64,000 nucleotides of DNA from [Clostridium] celerecrescens 18A (lineage in GTDB: Bacteria > Bacillota > Clostridia > Lachnospirales > Lachnospiraceae). Each line of letters begins with the position of its first letter. Positions within the stretch are counted from its first letter, which is position 1. The notes under the pieces are model-generated. The model worked only from the letters and a program-made list of their open reading frames with translations. It was not told the DNA's origin and searched no databases. The DNA lies in assembly GCF_002797975.1 (NCBI RefSeq), contig NZ_PGET01000001.1, positions 930,001 to 994,000 on the forward strand, in the 5' to 3' direction. Below, one piece after another: positions 52,884 through 61,450 of the stretch. The position numbers were made by a program, and so were the translations under genes.

Positions 52884-52957
52884 AATGTTACTTATCAGGA
52901 ATCGCTTTTAAAGTCTCTGATAAAAGGCAGTATATTTTCTGCCGTACATACGATTAT
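52884..52957 (+). repeat. First unit of a tandem structured repeat in the nrdD leader
   Basis: About 74 bases related to the unit at 52980-53056. It forms two hairpins: TTATCAG / CTGATAA, then GGCAG-TATATTTT-CTGCC. A conserved tail GTACATACGATTAT follows. A TATAAT (52881-52886) at its left edge could be the promoter -10. Confidence 0.6.
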
Positions 52958-52979
52958 CGGATTTGTTTTTTATTCCGGT

Positions 52980-53056
52980 AATGTTATAGCTTATCAGAAA
53001 TCGGTTTTAAGATTGCTGATAAAAGGCAGTATTTTTACTGCCGTACACCCGATTAT
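52980..53056 (+). repeat. Second unit of a tandem structured repeat in the nrdD leader
   Basis: It repeats the first unit at a 96-99-base offset with the same two hairpins. The second hairpin is here GGCAGT-ATTTTT-ACTGCC, one pair longer. Inner bases of the first hairpin differ but can still pair (AATC with GATT). It lies 78 bases before the nrdD start. Confidence 0.6.
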
Positions 53057-53134
53057 GAAAACTTGTTTTCATAATGTACTGTATGATAAAAATAGGAACA
53101 TAAGGGGTTTTGCAGAGGAAAGGAGTTTAGTTTT

Positions 53135-55501
53135 ATGATCCAGGTGGTAAAAAGAGATGGGGAAAGTGCTGAATTCAGTCTGAATAAAATCACGGAAGCG
53201 ATTAAAAAAGCATTTAAAGCCACTCAAAAGGAGTATAACAATGAAATACTGGAACTGCTGTCTCTTCGGGTAACTGCTGATTTTCAGGGGAAGATGACAG
53301 GAGGCCAGATCGCGGTTGAACAGATTCAGGACAGTGTAGAACACGTTCTTGAGCAGGCGGGATATACCGATGTGGCGAAGGCTTATATTTTATACAGGAA
53401 GCAGAGAGAAAAGATACGGAATATGAAGGATACCATTCTGGATTACAAAGCTGTGGTGAACAGCTACGTAAAGGTAGAGGATTGGCGTGTCAAGGAAAAT
53501 TCCACTGTTACCTATTCCGTCGGAGGGCTGATATTAAGCAACTCCGGTGCGGTTACGGCGAATTACTGGCTGTCTGAAATTTATGACCAGGAGATCGCTA
53601 ATGCACACCGGAACGCGGATGTCCATATTCACGATTTGTCCATGCTCACCGGATACTGCGCCGGCTGGTCCTTAAAGCAGCTTCTTCTTGAGGGACTTGG
53701 CGGAATACCGGGAAAGATCACTTCTTCCCCTGCAAAGCATTTATCCGTACTTTGTAACCAAATGGTTAATTTCCTGGGAATCATGCAGAATGAATGGGCA
53801 GGAGCCCAGGCCTTTTCTTCTTTTGATACTTATCTGGCTCCTTTTGTAAAGGCTGACGATTTATCCTACCGGGAAGTGAAGAAATGCATTGAATCCTTTA
53901 TCTATGGCGTGAATACGCCAAGCCGTTGGGGAACTCAGGCTCCGTTCTCTAATATTACTCTGGACTGGACCGTTCCTGCTGATATGGCAGAGCTTAACGC
54001 AATCATTGGCGGTGAAGAAGCGGATTTTAAATATAAAGACTGCAAGGCTGAGATGGATATGATCAATAAGGCCTTTATTGAAACCATGATAGAGGGAGAC
54101 GCCAATGGGCGGGGCTTCCAGTATCCCATTCCTACTTACTCCATTACCAGGGATTTTGACTGGTCCAATACTGAAAATAACCGGCTGCTGTTTGAGATGA
54201 CCTCCAAGTACGGTACCCCTTACTTTTCAAATTATATAAACAGCGATATGGAGCCAAGCGATGTAAGAAGTATGTGCTGCCGCTTGCGACTTGATTTAAG
54301 AGAACTTAGAAGGAAAACCGGCGGATTCTTCGGTTCCGGCGAAAGCACCGGTTCCGTGGGCGTTGTAACTATCAACATGCCAAGAATCGCTTACCTTTCT
54401 CATAATGAGGCTGATTTTTACAAGCGCCTGGATCATATGATGGATATTTCAGCCCGGTCATTAAAGACCAAGCGGGAGGTCATAACAAAACTTTTGAATC
54501 AGGGACTCTATCCTTATACGAAACGCTATCTGGGCAGTTTTGAAAATCATTTTTCCACCATTGGCCTGATCGGTATGAACGAAGTTGGCTTAAATGCCAA
54601 GTGGCTGGGCCAGGATATGACGAATGAAAAAACCAGACAGTTTACAAAGGATGTGTTAAATCACATGCGTGAAAGGCTGTCGGATTATCAGGAAATCTAC
54701 GGAGACTTATACAATCTGGAGGCAACCCCGGCAGAGTCTACCACATACCGTCTGGCAAAGCATGACAAGAAGCATTATCCGGATATCAAAACAGCAGGAA
54801 ATCCGGGAGATACCCCTTATTATACCAACAGCTCCCACCTTCCTGTGGATTATACGGCAGATATCTTTGATGCGCTTGATATTCAGGATGAGCTGCAGAC
54901 CCTCTATACATCAGGAACCGTATTCCATGCATTTCTGGGAGAGAAGCTTCCTGACTGGGAAGCTGCGGCAAAGCTGGTACACACCATTGCGGAGAATTAC
55001 AAGCTGCCTTATTATACCCTGTCGCCGACCTATTCCATTTGTTCGGAGCACGGATATCTTTCCGGCGAGCATAATGTATGTCCGGTCTGCGGAAAAAAGG
55101 CTGAGGTATACAGCAGGATCACCGGATACTACCGGCCGGTGCAGAACTGGAATGAGGGTAAAACCCAGGAATACAAGAACCGGACAACATACGATCCAGT
55201 CCGCTCTGTACTGAAAAAAGAAGCTGCTTTAGAGAACCAGGATAAGACATCGGTGAAAAATGCGGAGATCCCGGCCGGTACCTATCTCTTTACGACTAAG
55301 ACCTGCCCGAATTGCCGGATGGCAAAACAGTTTTTACAAAACATGGATTATGAAGTAGTAGATGCAGAGGAAAATGCAGAGCTTGCCACAAAGTTTGGGA
55401 TTATGCAGGCCCCTACTCTGGTGGTTATAAAGAACGACCAGATCCAGAAGATCACCAATGCTTCTGATATCAGGAAGTTTGCGGAAAGCACGATCTGCTG
55501 A
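53135..55501 (+). CDS. nrdD: Anaerobic ribonucleoside-triphosphate reductase with C-terminal redoxin domain
   Basis: The 788-residue protein has an N-terminal ATP-cone (residues ~1-90, MIQVVKRDGESAEFSLNKI) for allosteric control and a glycyl-radical barrel (GYCAGWSLKQLLLEGLGGI, SMCCRLRLDLRELRRKTGGF). A zinc-binding CxxC-type site is near 645-660 (CSEHGY and CPVCGKK), followed by the glycyl-radical loop RITGYYRPVQNWNEGK. After a linker, from about residue 708, there is a redoxin-like domain with TKTCPNCRMAKQFL and MQAPTLVVI. It makes deoxynucleotides without oxygen. The fused redoxin could supply electrons in place of formate. The activase NrdG is not next to it. ATG behind AAAGGAGTTTAGTTTT. 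Confidence 0.95.
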   Translation: MIQVVKRDGESAEFSLNKITEAIKKAFKATQKEYNNEILELLSLRVTADFQGKMTGGQIAVEQIQDSVEHVLEQAGYTDVAKAYILYRKQREKIRNMKDTILDYKAVVNSYVKVEDWRVKENSTVTYSVGGLILSNSGAVTANYWLSEIYDQEIANAHRNADVHIHDLSMLTGYCAGWSLKQLLLEGLGGIPGKITSSPAKHLSVLCNQMVNFLGIMQNEWAGAQAFSSFDTYLAPFVKADDLSYREVKKCIESFIYGVNTPSRWGTQAPFSNITLDWTVPADMAELNAIIGGEEADFKYKDCKAEMDMINKAFIETMIEGDANGRGFQYPIPTYSITRDFDWSNTENNRLLFEMTSKYGTPYFSNYINSDMEPSDVRSMCCRLRLDLRELRRKTGGFFGSGESTGSVGVVTINMPRIAYLSHNEADFYKRLDHMMDISARSLKTKREVITKLLNQGLYPYTKRYLGSFENHFSTIGLIGMNEVGLNAKWLGQDMTNEKTRQFTKDVLNHMRERLSDYQEIYGDLYNLEATPAESTTYRLAKHDKKHYPDIKTAGNPGDTPYYTNSSHLPVDYTADIFDALDIQDELQTLYTSGTVFHAFLGEKLPDWEAAAKLVHTIAENYKLPYYTLSPTYSICSEHGYLSGEHNVCPVCGKKAEVYSRITGYYRPVQNWNEGKTQEYKNRTTYDPVRSVLKKEAALENQDKTSVKNAEIPAGTYLFTTKTCPNCRMAKQFLQNMDYEVVDAEENAELATKFGIMQAPTLVVIKNDQIQKITNASDIRKFAESTIC

Positions 55502-55683
55502 AAGGAACCCCTTCCTCCGTCAATCCATCATTAAGATATGGTAGTCAGTAAAAAGATTCTATGCTATAATGGCATGGAATCTTTTGTCATTTCAAGCATA
55601 AATAGGGATGCCGGAATATAAAAAGAACGGACCCCGTTTGGAAAGATGGCAGAAAAAATGTGACTGAAGAGGAGCTTAGAAAG

Positions 55684-57051
55684 ATGAAGAGAGAAAAATT
55701 TTCATCACGACTGGGATTTATCCTGATCTCAGCAGGATGTGCCATTGGCCTTGGAAACGTCTGGCGATTTCCGTATATTGTAGGCCAATACGGAGGAGCG
55801 GCTTTTGTTTTGATTTATGCGGTGTTTCTGCTCATTTTGGGCCTGCCTATTGTGGCAATGGAATTTGCCGTGGGACGTGCCAGCCAGAAGAGTATCGCTT
55901 TGTCTTATGATGTGCTGGAGCCAAAGGGCAGCAAATGGCATTATGCCAAGTACCTGGGGATGGCGGGAAATTACATTCTTATGATGTTTTATACCACGGT
56001 TTCCGGCTGGATGGTTCTATATTTTTTTAAGATGGCTAAGGGAGATTTTGTGGGTCTTGATGCGGAAGGAGTAGCCGGGGAGTTTGGGAACATGCTTGCG
56101 AATCCTGTTATCATGGGGATATTTATGATCATCATGGTAGTCGGCTGCTTTTCTATTTGTGCAAGAGGGCTTCAGGGCGGCGTGGAAAAGATCACAAAAT
56201 GGATGATGTTATGCCTGTTGGGCCTAATGGCCATACTGGCCGTTCATTCGGTGCTCATGGAAAACAGCAGGGCAGGACTGGAATTTTACTTAAAGCCTGA
56301 TTTTAATAAGATCAGGGAAGCAGGGATCGGTGAAGTCATATTCGCTGCTATGGGACAGGCTTTTTTCACCTTAAGCATTGGAATCGGTGCTCTTGCCATC
56401 TTTGGAAGCTACATCGGAAAGGATCACAGGCTGGCAGGAGAAGCCATCAGTGTGGCTGTTTTGGATACCTTTGTGGCTTTTATGGCGGGACTTATTATTT
56501 TCCCTGCCTGTTTTGCATTTCATATCGAGCCAGGGCAAGGGCCAAAGCTGGTCTTTGTGACGCTGCCTAACGTATTTAACAACATGGCAGGCGGAAGACT
56601 GTTAGGCAGTCTGTTTTTCCTTTTTATGTCATTTGCAGCTATTTCCACGGTAATTGCAGTTTTCCAGAATATCGTATCTTTTGCAACGGATTTAACTGGA
56701 TGCACCGTAAAAAAAGCGGTGTGGATGAATGCAGCAGCCATTATCCTTTTATCTCTGCCCTGCGTGCTTGGATTTAATGTGTGGAGCGGATTTATGCCTT
56801 TTGGCGAAGGAAGCAATGTGCTGGACTTGGAAGACTTTATTATCAGCAATAACTTACTTCCCTTAGGAAGTCTGATCTATCTGGCTTTCTGCACCTCCAG
56901 ATATGGCTGGGGATATGAGAATTTCATGAAGGAAGCCAACGAAGGAAGGGGAATCCGCTTTCCCAGATGGGCAAGGGCTTATGTAACGTTTGTTCTTCCT
57001 GTTATTGTTCTGGTGATCTTTATCCAGGGCTATGTGGCTAAATTCTTTTAA
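55684..57051 (+). CDS. Sodium-dependent amino-acid symporter (SNF family)
   Basis: The product of about 455 residues has 11 transmembrane helices of the LeuT fold. It opens with RLGFILISAGCAIGLGNVWR and FPYIVGQYGGAAF, the hallmark of neurotransmitter:sodium symporters, and has FFTLSIGIGALAIFGSY for TM6-7. The length and 11-helix form resemble MhsT, which takes up hydrophobic amino acids with sodium. The start at 55684 has GAGGAGCTTAGAAAG before it; a GTG at 55660 is an alternative with a poor site. Single gene. Confidence 0.93.
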   Translation: MKREKFSSRLGFILISAGCAIGLGNVWRFPYIVGQYGGAAFVLIYAVFLLILGLPIVAMEFAVGRASQKSIALSYDVLEPKGSKWHYAKYLGMAGNYILMMFYTTVSGWMVLYFFKMAKGDFVGLDAEGVAGEFGNMLANPVIMGIFMIIMVVGCFSICARGLQGGVEKITKWMMLCLLGLMAILAVHSVLMENSRAGLEFYLKPDFNKIREAGIGEVIFAAMGQAFFTLSIGIGALAIFGSYIGKDHRLAGEAISVAVLDTFVAFMAGLIIFPACFAFHIEPGQGPKLVFVTLPNVFNNMAGGRLLGSLFFLFMSFAAISTVIAVFQNIVSFATDLTGCTVKKAVWMNAAAIILLSLPCVLGFNVWSGFMPFGEGSNVLDLEDFIISNNLLPLGSLIYLAFCTSRYGWGYENFMKEANEGRGIRFPRWARAYVTFVLPVIVLVIFIQGYVAKFF

Positions 57052-57073
57052 AAGGCTAAGTATAACCGTATTT

Positions 57074-57117
57074 CAGCACAGAGGCCCGCAGGCCAAACCC
57101 TGCGGGTCTCTGTGCTG
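57074..57117 (+). terminator. Terminator of the SNF symporter gene
   Basis: CAGCACAGAGGCCCGCAGG and CCTGCGGGTCTCTGTGCTG pair over 19 positions with one wobble. There is no T-run beyond TTAT. Confidence 0.65.
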
Positions 57118-57192
57118 TTATCCGGCCTTGTGGTAATCTGATTATTTTAAACGGCAGGCTGGAAAAAATAGACTTATAAAAATAAATATGGT

Positions 57193-57209
57193 ATATTATG
57201 TCATAATAT
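57193..57209. promoter_or_regulatory. Palindrome upstream of the MBL-diiron / HD-GYP operon
   Basis: ATATTATG-T-CATAATAT is a perfect 8+8 palindrome about 90 bases before the first start codon. It could be an operator or part of the promoter. Confidence 0.4.
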
Positions 57210-57298
57210 GCAGTATTTACATGGCAGAATTTTTATGCCGAACGGCATGCCATAGAAGGAAAGGAACGCAGCCAATTATATATTGGAGGACAATACAA

Positions 57299-58120
57299 AT
57301 GAATAAGCAGGATTTGAATTACAAAGAGTATGTCGAAATTGCAGAAGGGATTTACTGGGTAGGCTTTTTTGACGAAAGTGCAGGTCTTCACTGCAATCCT
57401 TACCTAATAGTAGACGGTGGTGAAGCAGTGCTCATCGACAGCGGAAGCCGTGATGATTTCAGCACAGTTATGTTAAAAGTTATGCGCACGGGAATCAGCC
57501 CGGGCAAGATCAGCCGCCTGATTTATCAGCACTATGATCCGGATTTATGCGGTAATATTCCCCATATAGAAACGCTCATTAACAGCGAAGATTTAAAAAT
57601 TATTTCCCATCATGAAAACAATATTTTCATCAATTATTATTCCATGAGTACACCGAAGCAGTGCATTGAACAATTAGGATTTCATTTTGAATTTGCCAGC
57701 GGCAGGCGTCTTGAATTTATCAGGACGCCTTATTCCCACTCACCGGGCAGCTTCATTACTTATGATGTGAAGACAAAAACATTATTCAGCAGCGATATTT
57801 TCGGAAGCTACGATTACAACTGGGACTTATATACAAGGATCGGCACGGAATGCAGGGACTGTACGCCTTTTAAGATCTGTCCCATCACCCGGAAAGCATG
57901 CCAGATAAAGGGAATTCTAGACTTTCACCAGCGAATTATGCCATCGAAAAAGGCGCTGCAGTATGCCCTTGAACGGATAGAGGAGCTGGATATTTCCCTG
58001 ATCGCACCTCAGCATGGAAGTATCCTTGATACTCCTGCGGCGCAGGAAGCCGCAATCAGACAGCTGAAAGAATTGACCAATGTGGGGATCGACTATTTTC
58101 TTAAGGAGGAAGAAAATTGA
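57299..58120 (+). CDS. MBL-fold diiron protein (oxygen-binding ODP / flavodiiron-like domain)
   Basis: The 273-residue metallo-beta-lactamase fold resembles the diiron half of flavodiiron proteins rather than hydrolytic MBLs. The metal loop is YQHYDPDLCGN, where flavodiiron proteins have H-x-E-x-D-H. Other ligand candidates are TPYSHSPGSFITYD, LFSSDIFGS and APQHGS. There is no flavodoxin domain. Stand-alone domains of this type (ODP of Treponema denticola) bind oxygen and feed chemotaxis signalling. The His normally following the metal-loop Asp is Leu here. The start at 57299 has TTGGAGGACAATACAA. The next gene begins in its stop codon. Confidence 0.8.
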   Translation: MNKQDLNYKEYVEIAEGIYWVGFFDESAGLHCNPYLIVDGGEAVLIDSGSRDDFSTVMLKVMRTGISPGKISRLIYQHYDPDLCGNIPHIETLINSEDLKIISHHENNIFINYYSMSTPKQCIEQLGFHFEFASGRRLEFIRTPYSHSPGSFITYDVKTKTLFSSDIFGSYDYNWDLYTRIGTECRDCTPFKICPITRKACQIKGILDFHQRIMPSKKALQYALERIEELDISLIAPQHGSILDTPAAQEAAIRQLKELTNVGIDYFLKEEEN

Positions 58121-59388
58121 GGCGGACGGACGCAGCCCTGCTGGGACAAAGAATAGGATTGGAACGGTCGGGTTCAGATGAATATGTAAAAGCCATGCTT
58201 GACCATTTTGTAAAACAGGTGGATAACCAGACTTATACCAAACTGGTCTCGGAGATCATGGAGCGGTATGTTGACGTGTCAAAACAGCTGGAAATAAAGA
58301 GCAGGGAATTGGAGAAAAGTGACGCCTCCCGCCGGGAAGCCCAGGAAATTGCACTAATAGGAAACTGGGAACTGAGCCTTTGCACAAAAAAGCTATGGTG
58401 GTCGGACACCATGTACAGAATCCTGGAGACAGACCAGTCCGTAGAACCGGATCTGATGGTTTATTTTCAAAAGGTTTATCCTGATGATAAAAAACTGGTG
58501 AATCAAATTTATCATGATATGCAAAGCGGAATGGTGCCTGCTGAATACCGGTACCGGCTGTTGATGGAGGGAGACCGGATCAAGTGGGTTCAGATCCGGT
58601 TTGTGGGATCAAAGGATTCCAATGGAATGCTTGCCAAAGTCCATGGCACGATCCAGGACATCACCAGTACGAAGGCGATTGAGGAAAAGCTGGAGGAATA
58701 TAATCATCATTTAGAAGATCTGGTACAGAAAAAGGTGGCGGAGGTATCCGCTTCTCAGATGGCCACGATCCATGCGTTAGTAAAGCTTTCGGAGTCCAGG
58801 GATGATGAGACAGGAGAGCATATTGTCAGAACGTCACAATACTGCAGACTCCTTGCGGAAAAACTTTGGGAAATGGGGGCTCATAAGAAGGAAATAGACC
58901 GGGCCTTTATAGATGGTATCACCCAGGCCAGTCCTTTGCACGACATTGGAAAGGTGGGAATTCCGGATGGGGTTCTGCTAAAGCCCGGCAAATTGACACC
59001 AGAGGAATTTGAGATCATGAAAACCCATACCACCATCGGATATCAGACCCTGGCCAGCATTGAAAAGAAGGATACAGGAAGCGCATTCATCAAAGTCGGT
59101 AAGGAAATCACACTTTGCCATCATGAAAAATGGGATGGGAGCGGATACCCAAAGGGGTTTAAAAGGGAAGAAATTCCAATATCAGCGCGTATTATGGCTT
59201 TGGCCGATGTGTATGACGCGCTGCGCTCAAAACGTGTGTATAAAGAGAGTTTCTCCCACGAGAAAAGTTTGGGGATTATTACTCAGGGAAGAGGCAGTCA
59301 TTTTGATCCTCTTTTAGTAGATCTTTTCCTTGAACATGATTCCTCTTTCCGCGAAATATTCGATGGGACTTTAACTGGCAAGGAATAA
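58117..59388 (+). CDS. PAS / HD-GYP cyclic di-GMP phosphodiesterase
   Basis: The 423-residue cytoplasmic protein has an N-terminal helical part (1-70), a PAS-fold domain (about 80-195, NWELSLCTKKLWWSD, VHGTIQDITSTKAI), a coiled coil, then HD-GYP (about 215-405). All HD-GYP motifs are complete: GEHIVRTSQY, LHDIGKVGIP, KTHTTIGYQT, CHHEKWDGSGYPKGF, EEIPISARIMALADVYDAL. It should hydrolyse cyclic di-GMP. Start is TTG at 58117, overlapping the MBL-diiron stop (TTGA), with AAGGAGGAAGAAAA in front, so the two proteins are made together. Confidence 0.92.
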   Translation: MRRTDAALLGQRIGLERSGSDEYVKAMLDHFVKQVDNQTYTKLVSEIMERYVDVSKQLEIKSRELEKSDASRREAQEIALIGNWELSLCTKKLWWSDTMYRILETDQSVEPDLMVYFQKVYPDDKKLVNQIYHDMQSGMVPAEYRYRLLMEGDRIKWVQIRFVGSKDSNGMLAKVHGTIQDITSTKAIEEKLEEYNHHLEDLVQKKVAEVSASQMATIHALVKLSESRDDETGEHIVRTSQYCRLLAEKLWEMGAHKKEIDRAFIDGITQASPLHDIGKVGIPDGVLLKPGKLTPEEFEIMKTHTTIGYQTLASIEKKDTGSAFIKVGKEITLCHHEKWDGSGYPKGFKREEIPISARIMALADVYDALRSKRVYKESFSHEKSLGIITQGRGSHFDPLLVDLFLEHDSSFREIFDGTLTGKE

Positions 59389-59412
59389 ACGGCTGAATGA
59401 ATTTAAGTTTCA

Positions 59413-59455
59413 AAAAGTTCGTGTTTTCCTCTGACGTTGGAGAACACGAACTTTT
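59413..59455. terminator. Bidirectional terminator between HD-GYP and Rrf2 genes
   Basis: AAAAGTTCGTGTT pairs with AACACGAACTTTT, loop of 17 bases, between converging genes. Confidence 0.8.
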
Positions 59456-59467
59456 ATATGCCATTGT

Positions 59468-59908
59468 TTAGATTTCGTAATAATTGGCCTGGCCATCCAG
59501 CCTTTTTTGTTCTTCCACCAAATCTGCCAGGGTGATGCCGTCTACCACATCGGAGATCGCATGATCCAGCTTTTTCCATACCATGAGTGTGGCACAATTA
59601 TGGGAACGGCTGCAAGGGTTGACTTCATCTTCCAGACAAGATACGGGAACCAGACTTCCCTCAGCAAGGCGCAGGATCATGCCGACGGTATACTCCGAAG
59701 GATCCTTTGTCAGATAATAACCGCCCTGGGCACCCCTTCTGCTTTTCACGTACCCGGCCCTGCTTAAGATGGTGACGATCTGTTCCAGATATTTATCCGA
59801 TATTTCCTGGCGTTCCGCCACCTGATTGATTTTTGTGCATTCGCCCGGATGAAGTGCAAATTCAAGCATCATACGAAGGGCGTAGCGTCCCTTGGTAGAA
59901 AATTTCAT
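59468..59908 (-). CDS. Rrf2-family regulator (IscR/CymR-like) with three cysteines
   Basis: The 146-residue protein begins MKFSTKGRYALRMMLEFALH, the Rrf2 start, with the winged helix reading ISDKYLEQIVTILSRAGYVK, SRRGAQGGYYL. Three cysteines at C-x7-C-x5-C (SCLEDEVNPCSRSHNC) match the position of the Fe-S ligands in IscR. It may sense iron-sulfur status or, as CymR does, sulfur supply. On the minus strand a promoter TTTACT, 17 bases, TACAAT lies upstream near 59963-59991. No Fe-S assembly operon is adjacent. Confidence 0.92.
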   Translation of the reverse strand: MKFSTKGRYALRMMLEFALHPGECTKINQVAERQEISDKYLEQIVTILSRAGYVKSRRGAQGGYYLTKDPSEYTVGMILRLAEGSLVPVSCLEDEVNPCSRSHNCATLMVWKKLDHAISDVVDGITLADLVEEQKRLDGQANYYEI

Positions 59909-60006
59909 GGTAAAAAATCCCCTTCCTAATTATTCTTATCTGTTTAGTAGGATATAAAAATATTGTACACGAAACCACCTGGAAAGTAAACCTCAAATTA
60001 TCCGGC

Positions 60007-60058
60007 TTCCCAATTCATGAAAATGGATGTATACTAATATTCATTGGGGAATTGGGAA
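60007..60058. promoter_or_regulatory. Inverted repeat spanning the MATE gene promoter
   Basis: TTCCCAATTC (60007-60016) and GAATTGGGAA (60049-60058) are exact inverted 10-mers 32 bases apart. They flank a -10-like TATACT (60030-60035). They could be a paired operator or a leader hairpin. Confidence 0.4.
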
Positions 60059-60075
60059 AAGAAGGGAGGAAATTT

Positions 60076-61434
60076 GTGAAAAAAAAGCAAAGTACAAACC
60101 AGATTATTATGACGGAAGGCGAAATCTGGAAACAGCTCCTTGCTTTTTCTGTGCCTCTTCTGGCCGGAAACTTATTTCAGCAGCTTTATAATACCGTGGA
60201 CTCCGTGGTAGTTGGCAATTTTATCGGAAGCGATGCCCTGGCTGCCGTAGGTTCAAGCAACTCTCTGATCAATTTGATCATTGGCATGTTCATGGGAATC
60301 GGCACAGGTGCAGGCGTCATCATATCCCAGTATTATGGGGCAAGGGATGAGATGAAGCTTCACTGGGCGGTTCACACCAGCATGGCATTAAGTTTGATGG
60401 GAGGCCTGATCCTGATCGTATTAGGGGTGCTTATGTCACCTTTTATTTTAAGCTGGATGGGGACGCCGGAAAAGGTCATGCCCAGTTCAGTAGCGTATTT
60501 AAGAATATTTTTCTGCGGTTCTCTGTTTAATATTGTATACAATATGGGAGCAGGAATTTTAAGGGCAGTGGGAGATTCCAAAAGGCCTCTTTATTATCTT
60601 TGCGTGTCTTCTGTGATAAATATCGTCCTGGATCTGGTTTTTGTGGTGGTCTTTGGTATGGGTACAGCAGGAGTGGGGTATGCAACAGTTATAGCCCAGG
60701 CAGTCTCTTCAGTTCTGGTCGTATGGGCATTGGTTAAAACAGAAGATATCTACCAGCTTGTTCCGGGGAAAATAAGAATAGACAGGAGGATGATGGTGCG
60801 TATTTTAAAGCTTGGCATTCCAAGCGGAATCCAGCAGTCTATTATTTCCCTGTCCAATGTCATTGTTCAGGCAAATGTCAACAGCTTTGGCTCTGCCGCT
60901 ATGGCGGGATTTGGCGCTTATAGCAAGATTGACGGATTTGCCATGCTCCCCCTTCAAAGTTTCTGTATGGCGGCTACCACCTTTACCGGACAGAATATCG
61001 GAGCAAAAAAACCAAAACGGGTAAAGCAGGGGGTGTTTCAGGGCATTGCCATAAGTATGGCATATACGGCATTCATTTCAGTAATTTTATATCTGAATGC
61101 AGAACATATCCTTAAAATCTTTTCAACGGATGAAGACGTTATTGCCTATGGATATTCCACCATGCTGGTACTGCTTCCTTTTTACTGGACCATAGCCATT
61201 CACCAGATTTTAATGGGCAGTATCCGGGGCAGCGGGCGGACAATGGTATCTATGCTGATCGGCGTGGGAAACATGTGTATACTGCGTATGATCTATATTA
61301 ATCTGCTGGTGCCATTTTTCCCCAGTTTTGGAGCGGTGATGTGGTGTTATCCTATAACATGGATTACAACCATGCTGATGGACTGTGTTTACAGCATAAA
61401 GGCCAAGTGGATTCCAAATGGTAGCAATGAATAG
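60076..61434 (+). CDS. MATE family efflux transporter
   Basis: The 452-residue protein has 12 transmembrane helices in two similar halves, starting MTEGEIWKQLLAFSVPLLAG, NLFQQLYNTVDSVVVGNFIG and repeated later as ILKLGIPSGIQQSIISLSNV. MATE proteins export cationic drugs or metabolites with Na+ or H+. The start is GTG 60076 behind AGAAGGGAGGAAATTT; an upstream TTG at 60052 has no signal. nadE follows 16 bases downstream. Confidence 0.93.
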   Translation: MKKKQSTNQIIMTEGEIWKQLLAFSVPLLAGNLFQQLYNTVDSVVVGNFIGSDALAAVGSSNSLINLIIGMFMGIGTGAGVIISQYYGARDEMKLHWAVHTSMALSLMGGLILIVLGVLMSPFILSWMGTPEKVMPSSVAYLRIFFCGSLFNIVYNMGAGILRAVGDSKRPLYYLCVSSVINIVLDLVFVVVFGMGTAGVGYATVIAQAVSSVLVVWALVKTEDIYQLVPGKIRIDRRMMVRILKLGIPSGIQQSIISLSNVIVQANVNSFGSAAMAGFGAYSKIDGFAMLPLQSFCMAATTFTGQNIGAKKPKRVKQGVFQGIAISMAYTAFISVILYLNAEHILKIFSTDEDVIAYGYSTMLVLLPFYWTIAIHQILMGSIRGSGRTMVSMLIGVGNMCILRMIYINLLVPFFPSFGAVMWCYPITWITTMLMDCVYSIKAKWIPNGSNE

Positions 61435-61450
61435 ATAGGAGATAAAAGAG

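Noticed and set aside
52891..52930. CTTATCAGGAATCG as the start of an S-box (SAM) riboswitch
   Set aside because: Only the first few bases resemble it; the conserved core (GAGGGACTGGCCC-like) is absent and the downstream gene does not fit.
52860..53138. 92-codon plus-strand ORF with an internal protein-level repeat
   Set aside because: The repetition is explained by the tandem structured DNA repeat; the frame begins inside the hflX terminator and overlaps the nrdD start.
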